Shown: positions 8,447-17,130 of the stretch, piece by piece
Layout: the number at the start of each line of letters is the position of its first letter
Position numbering within the stretch: the first letter of the stretch is position 1
Assembly (NCBI GenBank): GCA_963825595.1
Contig: CAWGUE010000008.1
Span: forward strand, 62,001-126,000
DNA from: JARFQH01 sp963825595
Lineage (GTDB): Bacteria; Desulfobacterota; Desulfobacteria; Desulfobacterales; SG8-13
Direction of reading: 5' to 3'
Length of the DNA: 64,000 nucleotides
Notes under the pieces: generated by a model
What the model saw: the letters and a program-made list of their open reading frames with translations, nothing else
What the model was told of the DNA's origin: nothing
Database searches by the model: none
Program-made: the position numbers and the translations under genes

Positions 8447-10482
8447 TATCGGGCCTCCTCCGCAGCCCCCATAAGCCGCTCCAAATAAGTTTGGGCTTTT
8501 TGATTCTCCGGCCTGATCATTACCGCCATTTGCAAATTTGCCAGGCACTCCTCCTTTTTGCCCAATTTTTCCTGAATTATGGCGAGGTTAAAGAGCGCTT
8601 TGTCTAAATAGGCGGGTTCCAATTGAACCACTCGCGTAAACAGTTTCTCTGCATCATCATACATGCCGGTTGTCGCATAAATGAAACCAAGGTTGAAAAA
8701 GGCATCTGATAATTTCGGATTCAATGTGACGGCGTTCTGGTAGGCATCGATCGCCAGCGCGTATTGTTTGGATCGGGTGTAAATTTGGGCCAAACTAAAA
8801 TGGGCTTCGACGTTTTTGGGATTCACTTCGACGGCTTTACGCAGCATGGTTTCGGCTTCCGGCGAAGACGTCGTCACTACCTGGCCAGCGCGGCCGACAA
8901 GCGCTTTCGAATAAATTTCCCTGGCTTTCAGGTAATTTTCGGCATCACTGCTCCGGTCGGCTTCAAGCAACTCAATTGCGGTCTGAAAATTATTCTGTTC
9001 CAGAGCGACGGATGCCAACTCCAGGGTGGTTGGCTGAGGCACTGAAGGGGGGGCCGCCTCTGAAATCTCCACCGGTTCAGGCGTCTTTGCTCGCTGTTCC
9101 TCCGGCGGAATCGATTCCGTTGGTGCTGCTTTTTCGCTCGGCAAGGTCGCAATGGCCTCAGCCGCCGGTTTTGCCGGAGCCTTTTCTTTTTCCGGTTCTT
9201 TAAATGGATCCTGTTTCTGCGCTGGCAACGTCTCGCTCGGGATATCGTCCGCGGGCGTTGGGGGGTCCGGATCGGCGATATTCTGGGATTGCTGCGTCGC
9301 CGACAGTTCATCCTTGCGAACCGGCTCGTCCGCTTCTTTATTTATAGCCGTCCGATCAAACTGTGTCGTCGATGCATCCTTTTTAACGGGAGGCTCGGTA
9401 TGGTTGCCAATAACCACTGCTACGACGATAAGGGCGATAAAACCAGCCAGTCCGATCGGTATCAACTTGCGTCGGTTTTTTTGCAGGAACATACTCGCCA
9501 TTTGGTTAATGGCACCAATTGAGTTATTCTCCTTGAGGGGGGCATTTTCGGGGGTCTCTTCTCCTTGAGTGTATTTTTTCTTCAAGGCCGTGGTCTGCTC
9601 CCGTAATTTAGCCACCAAAGGGTGCCCCCAACTTGAAAATCTGTCGATTTGAGTCGTTAGAATCTTCGATGCTTTTGGATCGAGAAAACTAATCTCCCGG
9701 GCACACTCAGTAACGATATCCGCATCGATCAAGCGCTGCTCCTTCACATAACCGGTCAGCAAGGCGCGGTCGCAAAGGATGTTGATGAGACGTGGATACC
9801 CCCGGGTAAAGTTGTGGATCGCATGGATTGCCGCCAGTGTGAACACCTGTTCGTCGGTACCGGCAACTTTCAGACGGTGAACCACATAGTCGAGTGTTTC
9901 GTCTTCAGACAGGGGTTCTATGTCGTAAAAAAGCGTGATTCTCTGCCGTAAAGCACGGCAAGTCGGACACAGCAAAACCTCTTTCAATTCGTTCTGACCG
10001 ACAAAAAAAATATTGATCAACTTCCTACCCGCCTGCTCCATGTTTGACAGCAGGCGTATTTCTTCCAGGAGTTCCTTTGATAGGCGATGGGCTTCGTCGA
10101 TAACGAGAAGAACGTTCTTGCCGGTGGCATGTTTTTTCTGAAGAAAAGATTTAAAGAAAAACAGAAATTCGGTCTTATTCGTAATCTCGACCGACGCGTC
10201 GTAGGTTTTGGCAACCAATCTGAAAAATTCGACGATGTCGAGTGTGGGATGGTTGATATTGGCGATGAGCACGTTATCAGCCAACGTCTCTATGAGCGCA
10301 TTCACCAGTGTGGTTTTACCCGTCCCGACGTCTCCGGTCAGTACGACATAACCATTGGCTTCCTGAAGACCGTACTTCAGATTGGCAAGGGCCTCCTGAT
10401 GTTTCTCCCCGCGCCACAGAAACCGGGGATCTGTGCTGATATTAAAGGGCTTTTCCGAAAGCTTGTAGAACGAAAGATACAT
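8446..10482 (-). CDS. ExeA/GspA-like AAA ATPase with a C-terminal TPR domain
   Basis: A 678-residue inner-membrane protein. Residues 1-270 form an ExeA-type AAA ATPase, with N-terminal MYLSFYKLSEKPFNISTDP, Walker A GDVGTGKTT near residue 50 and Walker B LLVIDEAH near residue 127. A transmembrane helix lies near residue 345 (IGLAGFIALIVVAVVIG). A long proline/glutamate-rich linker follows, then at least four TPR-like repeats (about 490-670). ExeA proteins use ATP to help assemble type II secretion or pilus parts through the cell wall, and XrtA-associated ATPases share the fold. The next gene encodes a LysM lipoprotein. No secretin or exosortase gene is in the window, so the partner system is unknown. 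Confidence 0.82.
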   Translation of the reverse strand: MYLSFYKLSEKPFNISTDPRFLWRGEKHQEALANLKYGLQEANGYVVLTGDVGTGKTTLVNALIETLADNVLIANINHPTLDIVEFFRLVAKTYDASVEITNKTEFLFFFKSFLQKKHATGKNVLLVIDEAHRLSKELLEEIRLLSNMEQAGRKLINIFFVGQNELKEVLLCPTCRALRQRITLFYDIEPLSEDETLDYVVHRLKVAGTDEQVFTLAAIHAIHNFTRGYPRLINILCDRALLTGYVKEQRLIDADIVTECAREISFLDPKASKILTTQIDRFSSWGHPLVAKLREQTTALKKKYTQGEETPENAPLKENNSIGAINQMASMFLQKNRRKLIPIGLAGFIALIVVAVVIGNHTEPPVKKDASTTQFDRTAINKEADEPVRKDELSATQQSQNIADPDPPTPADDIPSETLPAQKQDPFKEPEKEKAPAKPAAEAIATLPSEKAAPTESIPPEEQRAKTPEPVEISEAAPPSVPQPTTLELASVALEQNNFQTAIELLEADRSSDAENYLKAREIYSKALVGRAGQVVTTSSPEAETMLRKAVEVNPKNVEAHFSLAQIYTRSKQYALAIDAYQNAVTLNPKLSDAFFNLGFIYATTGMYDDAEKLFTRVVQLEPAYLDKALFNLAIIQEKLGKKEECLANLQMAVMIRPENQKAQTYLERLMGAAEEAR

Positions 10483-10725
10483 ATATTGTATTTCCTATTG
10501 TATCCTGGCCTGTTGGTGCCTTAAGAGCGCCCCAAGATTGTATCGGCTCGATTTTGATAAACGCACTACAATCAGGTTTAAACGTCTGCAGTATAAAACA
10601 TGCGGCGTGAGTTTTCAATCTTTGTTCCCCGGGGGCATCCTCTAAGCGGCAAATCAACAGCCGGTGGTTGCCGGGTCTGTGACGCAGCAATTATCGATTA
10701 CCACCAAACCGAAGGCATGTACGGC

Positions 10726-10767
10726 AAAAGAAAAGCCGGTAAATCAATATTTACCGGCTTTTCTTTT
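10726..10767 (-). terminator. Intrinsic terminator downstream of the zinc-ribbon gene
   Basis: A perfect 13-bp stem (10731-10743 with 10750-10762, core AAAAGCCGGTAAA) with a six-base loop, flanked by A- and T-rich tracts on both sides. It lies 20 bases after the zinc-ribbon gene and can act on the minus strand; the symmetric tracts would allow bidirectional action. The rest of 10483-10786 appears empty. Confidence 0.8.
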
Positions 10768-10786
10768 TGTACTTGTTCGTTTGCGA

Positions 10787-10987
10787 TCAACAATTTGTGC
10801 ACATTTTAGGCTGTAAGTGGTTTGGCAAGTTGACCGGACCATTATGGGAATGCCTGACGGAGAATGTTGACATCAGCTTTTTTACATTCCCTTGACATAT
10901 CGGACACTTAACATCAGTGTCAAATTTTAGGACCATTTTGTCGAACGCGTATGAGCAAGTTTCGCAATTAAATTCATACAATGGCAT
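10787..10987 (-). CDS. FmdB-family zinc-ribbon regulatory protein
   Basis: A 66-residue protein starting MPLYEFNCETC, the classic start of FmdB-type zinc ribbons. The cysteine pairs CETC and CPIC form the zinc site, and a second CTNC pair ends the chain. The start at 10987 is chosen because GGAGGTG lies five bases upstream. FmdB-like proteins are suspected transcription regulators or adaptors; the original member is linked to formamide and amide use. It appears monocistronic with its own terminator. Confidence 0.82.
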   Translation of the reverse strand: MPLYEFNCETCSYAFDKMVLKFDTDVKCPICQGNVKKLMSTFSVRHSHNGPVNLPNHLQPKMCTNC

Positions 10988-11203
10988 ATTGCACCTCCAT
11001 TTAATCCCTGAAAAGAATATAAGCTCGCTTTGGATAACCTGCAAGTCCGAACAGAGTGATCAATTCCATCATCTGACAACCACAGGCATGTTTTCCTGCC
11101 CAAGCCCTGCGAAATAAGAAGGTGGTTTAGTCCAACCGGACTCCTATAATTCGTCGATCACGATCATATCGATATGTTTGATAGCCCTGCCCCGCTCAAA
11201 CCC

Positions 11204-11429
11204 TGATAAACCCGGGAATAATAGATTCCCCCGGGTTAAACCCGGGGGTCTAGCAGTCTACGGCTCCTGAGGAGCCGACCTCACCTCTGCTAACGCAGAG
11301 ACGAGGAGAATCTCATTCATCCACGGGTAAACCCGTGGTATTCTGTCTTCGACCGCATAAATAGCTGCGGCCTGTTACTCTATTTGCGAGAATCCCCCCC
11401 ATTTTTTCCAGAACCGGGTATAAACCGGT
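11204..11429. repeat. Array of six adjacent short hairpins
   Basis: Inverted repeats follow each other closely. 11228-11248 is a perfect 9-bp stem with loop TAA (CCCCCGGGT). 11261-11277 is a 7-bp stem (CGGCTCC) with loop TGA. 11284-11300 holds a 6-bp stem (CTCTGC). 11321-11338 is an 8-bp stem (CCACGGGT) with a two-base loop. 11353-11370 and 11413-11429 have 5-bp stems. An extra CCCGGG at 11211 could pair alternatively with the first stem. The layout suggests a REP-like cluster, the end of a single-strand transposon, or a structured RNA. A minus-strand frame ending at about 11145 reads RAIKHIDMIVIDEL before a stop and may be a small gene remnant. Confidence 0.6.
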
Positions 11430-11795
11430 CTTACAAACGGTTAATTATAATTTTCCACTTCACGGTGGCGATGACGTTGGGCCGAATTTCGACGGAGAAG
11501 GCGTTCTAATTATTTGAACATGATCGGGTGGTGGGCTGTCTCGACCGGAGCCAAAGCCAGGTCCAGAGCTCATACGGATCGATTTCCCTGCCGGAATGCC
11601 TGAATCCCTCTGGGCGTAGTTTTCTATTAGATTAAAAATATTTGCCTTCGGAAAACGGCAAGAGTGGAACTGTGGTCTCTTCCAACCCTTTCCGTTATGG
11701 AAAAGCACCTGCAGGATGATTGGTCATGCCGAGAAAGGGGTTTTCAAATCTTGTCTGGAACATAGGCAATAGAAGCGGCTATGAAATATAAGCGA
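11430..11795. other. Non-coding stretch
   Basis: These 366 bases separate the hairpin array from the dockerin-like gene at 11796. One minus-strand frame of 82 codons is open, but its composition does not look like protein and it has no ribosome site. I see no terminator or operator. Confidence 0.4.
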
Positions 11796-12473
11796 TTATG
11801 GGCATCCTGAATTTCCGTAGAATTTATTAAAAAGAGTGAGGTCCTTTCCGTCCACGTCTCCGTCGCCGTCGAAATCACCGTTGCAGTCGTTGCGGCAGGT
11901 TGTCCCACCATACTCCGCCATAAATCGAGTCATATCTGTGCCGCCGACATCTCCGTTCCGGTCATAATCTGCAGCACAATAGGGTATTGACTGAACATCC
12001 AGAGGATCAGATTCATAAAGAATTTCCATGCCGTCGAAGGTGCCATCACCATCTGTGTCGGCACTTAAAGGATTCGTTGCATAAATGTTGATTTCATCTG
12101 AATCCGATAAACCGTCCTTGTCAGAATCTATCACAGTGACGACGCTATACACCTCGCTGGAAAAGCCGCTTTCGTTGCGAACCCAGTCGTAAGCCGTTAC
12201 CGAAAAGTAGTAGGATCGACCATCGTCGAGACCTGAAATCGCGAAATCGTTATGGTTGCCGACATCGACGCTATCAGAATAGATTCGACTGGTGGTCCCC
12301 CAATACACAATGTAACCGGCAATATTGGGATCGTCGTCTAAATCCCATTCCAGCAAAATCTCACCCGCTACCGAGTTCGATGGGAGAAAAGAAAAAGAAA
12401 AAATGACTACTATAATATTTACAAGAAAACGGCCAAACAAATCTTTAGGATTTTGTAACTTGGATCCAGCCAT
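11796..12473 (-). CDS. Secreted Fn3 / TSP3-repeat protein with C-terminal dockerin-like module
   Basis: A 225-residue exported protein. A hydrophobic segment at about residues 16-36 ends in SVAG, a signal-peptide pattern. A fibronectin type III domain (about 38-115) contains PNIAGYIVYWGTTS and YYFSVTAYD. Next come calcium-binding TSP3-like aspartate repeats (DSDKDGLSDSDE, DTDGDGTFDGME). The C-terminus holds two EF-hand-like dockerin loops (DYDRNGDVGGTD, DFDGDGDVDGKD) separated by a CRNDC cysteine pair. Dockerin-like modules bind calcium and can attach proteins to surface scaffolds. Two nearby genes end in similar modules, suggesting a shared surface or secretion fate. Confidence 0.78.
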   Translation of the reverse strand: MAGSKLQNPKDLFGRFLVNIIVVIFSFSFLPSNSVAGEILLEWDLDDDPNIAGYIVYWGTTSRIYSDSVDVGNHNDFAISGLDDGRSYYFSVTAYDWVRNESGFSSEVYSVVTVIDSDKDGLSDSDEINIYATNPLSADTDGDGTFDGMEILYESDPLDVQSIPYCAADYDRNGDVGGTDMTRFMAEYGGTTCRNDCNGDFDGDGDVDGKDLTLFNKFYGNSGCP

Positions 12474-12771
12474 GTATAATCTTTCTATTTTATACCATTA
12501 AGTTACCTGAACAACCCGACTTCGGCTTTAACCAGAACATTGAGAAAGGAGTGAAAGCAATCGCTGTGCCGAAAAGTTTCAATATTTCAACAATCTGTTT
12601 TTAATACAGATACAAGGCTTTTTGTTTTCGATATACGGATTGCTGTAGGACTGAACATACAGAGTGGAATAATGTAAACGGATGGATTCGATATTCGGAA
12701 TGATAAAGGCAGGTTAAAGTGTATGAAATTTAATGCAGAATAAAGGCACCCATTTACTTAACTTCAAATAA

Positions 12772-12960
12772 ACATGTAAAAATTCGCGTTTTTTACTGTT
12801 GCAGGGTTCCTACTATGAATTGGGTCGCATTCTCAATGTCGACGCAGGAGTAAAAATAGAACTAATGGGTGCCAAAAAGGTCACCAAAAATCTTTTAAAA
12901 AAAGATTTAATACTGGGGAAGGTTTTATTAGAAATTGATTCTCTTCGCCTTACACAATAG
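12772..12960 (+). pseudogene. Orphan coding remnant in the 12474-13259 gap
   Basis: Plus-strand frame open for 63 codons, ending at the TAG at 12958-12960, with protein-like content (YYELGRILNVDAGVKIELMG, then a lysine/leucine-rich tail). It has no ATG in the first part and no ribosome site, so it looks like the 3' end of a lost gene, or a small gene with a rare start. The family is not recognised. The rest of this 786-base AT-rich gap contains only the terminator at 13196-13232. Confidence 0.3.
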
Positions 12961-13195
12961 GTATATTGATTTTTCAACATTCCAAGAAATCTGGTAGTTG
13001 GGAATAATACACCGGGCCTCAGAAGCATGTAGGTATGAGCAGGAATCGCAAAGAATGGTTCTGAAAAACACTGCTACTTAATATAGGAAGCCTAACCGAG
13101 AAATGGCTTTTGGTCCAATACAAATAGGTTTTATCTATCCCAATCCGTTTTGAGAAGACCACACTAAATCTATATAGCAGTAATATTTATGGCCA

Positions 13196-13232
13196 AAAGA
13201 AAAGGCAGGGTCGTTATGACCCTGCCTTTTAA
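13196..13232 (-). terminator. Intrinsic terminator of the propeller-repeat gene
   Basis: A perfect 12-bp stem (13201-13212 with 13218-13229, AAAGGCAGGGTC) with a five-base loop, ending on the minus strand in a T-rich tract. It lies 28 bases downstream of the gene that ends at 13260. Confidence 0.85.
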
Positions 13233-13259
13233 TATTATCGATTGCCATTTACATAATGT

Positions 13260-14879
13260 CTACAAACAATCATCCCGGCCGAATTCTTCCGAAAATATAA
13301 AAAGATCATCGCCGTCGACATCACCATCCTCGTTTACATCGCACTCACAGCTATTGCTGGGTTGAAGCAGGCCTGGCAGCATCAAAAACAATACTTCGTC
13401 ACCTCCATTGTCCACGATGGCAAACACATTGTCAGTGGAATCGAAAGCGATTCCCTGGGAAGTCGTAGAAAACACGGAAGTGTCGAATCTGGCCTGCAAA
13501 ACACCTTTTGAATTTGCCACAAAGACCTCGTCGGCACTGTTGTCAACCACGGCAACCGTACCCGCGCCGGAAATTGGAACAATCCCAGCAGGAGCGACGG
13601 ATCCCAGCACGCTAGTGCTGCGCTGATCTCTGATGCGGCCGGGTTGCATAAGATTGACCACCAAAGATGCGTCTTTAATGTTATCGACAACAACGAAATT
13701 GTCCCCGCCGGGGAGATAGGCAATTCCGTTTGGGCTCGTTGCACCGATCCCGAAGGTGGCGAGATCAAATTGTTCCTGAAACGTGCAAGTGTTATCAATG
13801 ACATAAATTTCATCATCTGAGCTATCGACAACGGCAAAATAACCGTTTGAGGGGATAAATGTGATCCCTGTTGGATTGTTGGCGCCGGCCGGAAGCGTGC
13901 ATTGGTCTTGAAGCTGTCCATCGGAGTTGACAAAATAGACCGAGTCACTGGTGGCATCGACAATCGCGTAATCGTCTGCCAGAGGACCTGAGCTGATATA
14001 GGTAATACCCATGGGATTACTCGATCCAAAAACATTGGTGCTGAAGGCATCAAAGAGATGGCCATCGACATTTAAGCCGAAAACCTCGTCGGAAGTTTCG
14101 TCTACGATATCAAAATTTTCCGTTCCTGAGTTAAACGTGATACCCTGCGGGGCTAATGATACAAAGGCCGTATCAAATTGGTCCTGTTTAAATCCGGAAG
14201 TATTGCTAACGAACACCTCGTCTGCTGACCAATCGACGATAGCCAGGTTGCCGGAGAACGTTCCCGATTCAGCGAAGGTAATTCCCGTCGGATTGGAAGA
14301 ACCTAAAGCAACCGTGTCAAATTGTCCGCTTAAACTCGCGCCGTCGATGCTGACAATAAAAACTTCATCCGCAGAGTTATCGACGATGGCAAGACCCCCG
14401 GCAAAAGCACCCGAACTGATAAAGGCAATTCCCTGGGGACTGTTAGAACCAAATCCGGCAGTGTCAAACTGGTTCTGTAAAACGCCAGAGGCGTTGACGA
14501 TATATACTTCGTCCTGGTTGGCGTCGGTGATGGCAAAGTTGCCGGCCTGTGGACCCGAAGTGATGTAAGTAATGCCGGTGGGAACGGTGGAGCCAAATAC
14601 CGCAACATCAAAATCATATTGGTATAGCCCGTCCGAATCGATAATGAATACCCTATCTTTCCCATCATCGACGATGGCGAAATTGCCGGATGACGGGATA
14701 TAGGCGATTCCGTTCGGATTCAATACGCCTGCGTTGGCCGTATCAAAATAATCGACCATTACAGGGATGGTTGTCTGACTCAATGCGACACCAGGACCAA
14801 CCAAGGACATAATGACTAATAATAATGCTACAATAATCGATTTTGACCTCTTATCACTGACTCTAACCTGCAATTCCAT
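13260..14879 (-). CDS. Secreted protein with about ten 45-residue propeller-like repeats and a dockerin-like end
   Basis: A 539-residue exported protein: a signal peptide (about 1-35, ending GVALSQ), then about ten repeats of roughly 45 residues with the pattern P-x-GITFI...AIVD...DEVFVV...QFDT. This resembles NHL- or YVTN-type beta-propeller blades, so one or two propellers are expected. The last 35 residues are a dockerin-like loop pair (DVNEDGDVDGDD) bracketed by cysteines (CECD and DDCL), as in the Fn3 protein. The ribosome site AGGAGGAGG precedes the ATG. A ligand-binding or adhesion role is likely but unproven. Confidence 0.78.
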   Translation of the reverse strand: MELQVRVSDKRSKSIIVALLLVIMSLVGPGVALSQTTIPVMVDYFDTANAGVLNPNGIAYIPSSGNFAIVDDGKDRVFIIDSDGLYQYDFDVAVFGSTVPTGITYITSGPQAGNFAITDANQDEVYIVNASGVLQNQFDTAGFGSNSPQGIAFISSGAFAGGLAIVDNSADEVFIVSIDGASLSGQFDTVALGSSNPTGITFAESGTFSGNLAIVDWSADEVFVSNTSGFKQDQFDTAFVSLAPQGITFNSGTENFDIVDETSDEVFGLNVDGHLFDAFSTNVFGSSNPMGITYISSGPLADDYAIVDATSDSVYFVNSDGQLQDQCTLPAGANNPTGITFIPSNGYFAVVDSSDDEIYVIDNTCTFQEQFDLATFGIGATSPNGIAYLPGGDNFVVVDNIKDASLVVNLMQPGRIRDQRSTSVLGSVAPAGIVPISGAGTVAVVDNSADEVFVANSKGVLQARFDTSVFSTTSQGIAFDSTDNVFAIVDNGGDEVLFLMLPGLLQPSNSCECDVNEDGDVDGDDLFIFSEEFGRDDCL

Positions 14880-15844
14880 ATTTTCCTCCTCCTAAAATTA
14901 AGATTAGATAATGCCCATGTCTTTGTTTTGAATTCCTGTTAACCCCTGCATCGCCGAGGCCCAAATTTAACAGTTGTCTACTTAAACATAGAAAAAATAA
15001 GATGTCCTGCCATTTATATTTTATCCTTTTCTATGGACGTCACCTATGCTTACCAACTATAAAGGCTGTAGGCGTTCTCTCCCTTTCGGATTATTTATGG
15101 TACTCGTTGGTTTAATTATGGGTGAGGAATGTTGTCTGCCTCTTTTGAATAACAAAAGGCCGGGCTACCTTACATGGCAATCCGGCCTGTAATTGCATAA
15201 TTCACATTCTGGTTTCCCCTCACCAGCATGTTGAAATGATTATGTCTGCATATTAACTTTTAGCTACGCATTAGTCAATTTGAACAGTTGGTTTTGTTAA
15301 AAATAGAAACTTAAATTTACTAAGTTAAAGTACCGCATGTCTACATATTAAGCTCTGGCCAAGTATGTCAATAAAATTTTTTATTGTCACTGCTTTTGAA
15401 AAACAATGGATATATAATTTGAATTTATAAGGATATCTAAAGAACGGTTTTTCTTTGCGAGAATTCGGAACAAAGGCCAGCTGGGAATAAAATATATGGT
15501 GGTGTATTGATATGCGATAAAGGTAATGATAACGTCAATCCACAGCCATGCAAACTACATCAGACGTATCATAACCAGTATCTGCATAATCGCAAAAGTT
15601 CAGATATGTAAGGATGAAAGCAAAACAATTTAAGCCTTATCCAAAGTCAAACTTGCTTGCCAAAACCTTAACCAACAGAAATTACAACTAAGATTCAGTT
15701 ACCATCTGGCTATACTATAAAAATACTTTGATGATAGATGTGGGGCCGAAGCAGCAGGTGCAGGCTTTGGATTGGCATCTACTATCAAAACCGGTAACTC
15801 ACTTTTTCAAGTGCGGTTTCATATCAAATCTGAACTAGTTCAAT
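14880..15844. other. Long AT-rich non-coding gap
   Basis: 965 bases between the propeller gene and the 3' half of the beta-helix gene. It holds one clear hairpin at 15157-15188 (below). Only frames of about 40 codons or fewer with no family resemblance are seen. No promoter was assigned, though the propeller gene's promoter should lie here. I tested it for a cyclic-di-GMP-I aptamer; the conserved GACGCAAAGC core is absent. Confidence 0.4.
15157..15188 (-). terminator. Probable minus-strand terminator hairpin
   Basis: Arms 15157-15169 and 15176-15188 pair through a strong AGGCCGG/CCGGCCT base and an imperfect top (GGTA/TGCC). On the minus strand the hairpin runs into TTTTGTTATT. It lies 655 bases after the beta-helix reading frame, so it may end that transcript or act as a leader element for the propeller gene. 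Confidence 0.55.
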
Positions 15845-17130
15845 TCAATTAATTCGACCAAAATCTTCGGCGAAGAGGAACAAGTCTGCCCTGTCGACGT
15901 CGCCATCATCATCCAAATCGAAGTGGCAATCTGTACATCCTGCTGAACCGAGCTCAGCAATGAAAGCTATAAGATCTTTAGCATCCACATCGTTGTCACC
16001 TGAAGGTAGTGGATCGGAATCAGCGATAATCTCAGGAATGTCGGCACTGTTCCATTGGTCAGTACCTGCAATATGCTCTCTCAGATCACTGTATCCGTCA
16101 CCATCGTTATCCAGCCCTAAGTCGCCTGCCAAAATAGGATTGAGGAAACATTGGACCTCCAAGCCATCGAAGACACCGTCTCCGTCACTATCGGTATTCT
16201 TTGGATCAGTGCCACGTAAGAACTCATCAGTGTCAAGAAGGTCGTCATCATCGAAGTCACTGATAACAGTTGCTGTTAGAGTATTAGAAAAGTTCTGTAT
16301 TTCCCATTCATCCCACATACCGTCGGGTTCTATGTCAGCGATGCTGCCGAAAAAAGGGAAATATTCCACCTTGGTGGTGATATCGTCCCCGCTGCCCATC
16401 GGATTTCCAGCGAAGGTGGGTCCTGTGGATGAGCCCCACCAGTTGAATCGGGCGTCTGCAACAGAATAGATGTATGATTCACCTGTGAAGAATCCATATT
16501 CTATGTTGCCCTCAATACGGTTGACCCGAGAAACAACACTTTTAGATTGGACGAACGAGCCGATCCCACGATTGTTGCCTGTGAGTGTGTTGCCTGCTAC
16601 GAACGGTGCAGAATAGGTGCCGGTAACATACAGGCCATAGTCGGGAAACCCCGATATGGTATTTCCCAGAATCTGGGGCGAGGCACCTGCGACGTAAATG
16701 CCACGTTGTGCGCCGCCATTGCCGATCGAACAGCCGATTATGGAGGGACTATTATCAGCAGTGCCTCCCTGCACGCGCACCATCGCGTATCCATCTGTGC
16801 TTCTACCCTTTACCCGTTCGATAATGCAGTTCTGCAAACGGCTTCGGGAGTCTCCACTATAGAACCAGATACCATCCCATTCGTTGTTTTCATCTGCCGC
16901 AGTGAAGGTCACCCCCGTGGCTTCCAGGACCCCTCCGGTTTGCAGCCAGATGACCTTATCGGGGTTCACTTTGACGATGACGCCGTCGGTGATCGTTAGA
17001 TGCCCGTTTTCTTCAATCCCTAAGACACCATTTACAGGCGCCACACGGTAAACGGTGCCCGGCCCTTCATTCCAAGCCACGTTAGCATAGATATTACCGG
17101 CGACTCTTACATCGGCATCGGTACTATTTA
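15845..17130 (-). pseudogene. 3' half of a beta-helix repeat protein gene split by an insertion sequence
   Basis: This segment continues in frame from the 5' half at 18807-20079 once the insertion at 17131-18806 is removed. It has no proper start; the first available codon is a GTG inside the repeat. It encodes the third right-handed beta-helix repeat (from AWNEGPGTVYRVAPVNG), a domain with TSP3-like aspartate repeats (DFDDDDLLDTDEF, DSDGDGVFDGLE), and a C-terminal dockerin-like module (DLDDDGDVDRADLFLF) with the CTDC cysteine pair. The intact protein would be about 850 residues, exported and calcium-binding, perhaps an adhesin or polysaccharide-binding surface protein. Confidence 0.85.

Noticed and set aside
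11460..11708. 82-codon minus-strand frame
   Set aside because: No ribosome site and low-complexity composition; treated as non-coding.
14880..15250. Cyclic-di-GMP-I riboswitch upstream of the propeller gene, suggested by GGTAGCCCGGCC on the minus strand
   Set aside because: The GACGCAAAGC core and tetraloop-receptor parts are missing; the sequence reads as a terminator hairpin.
15845..17080. Independent 411-residue beta-helix gene
   Set aside because: Its first codon is a GTG inside a repeat with no ribosome site; it is the continuation of the gene interrupted by the insertion sequence.
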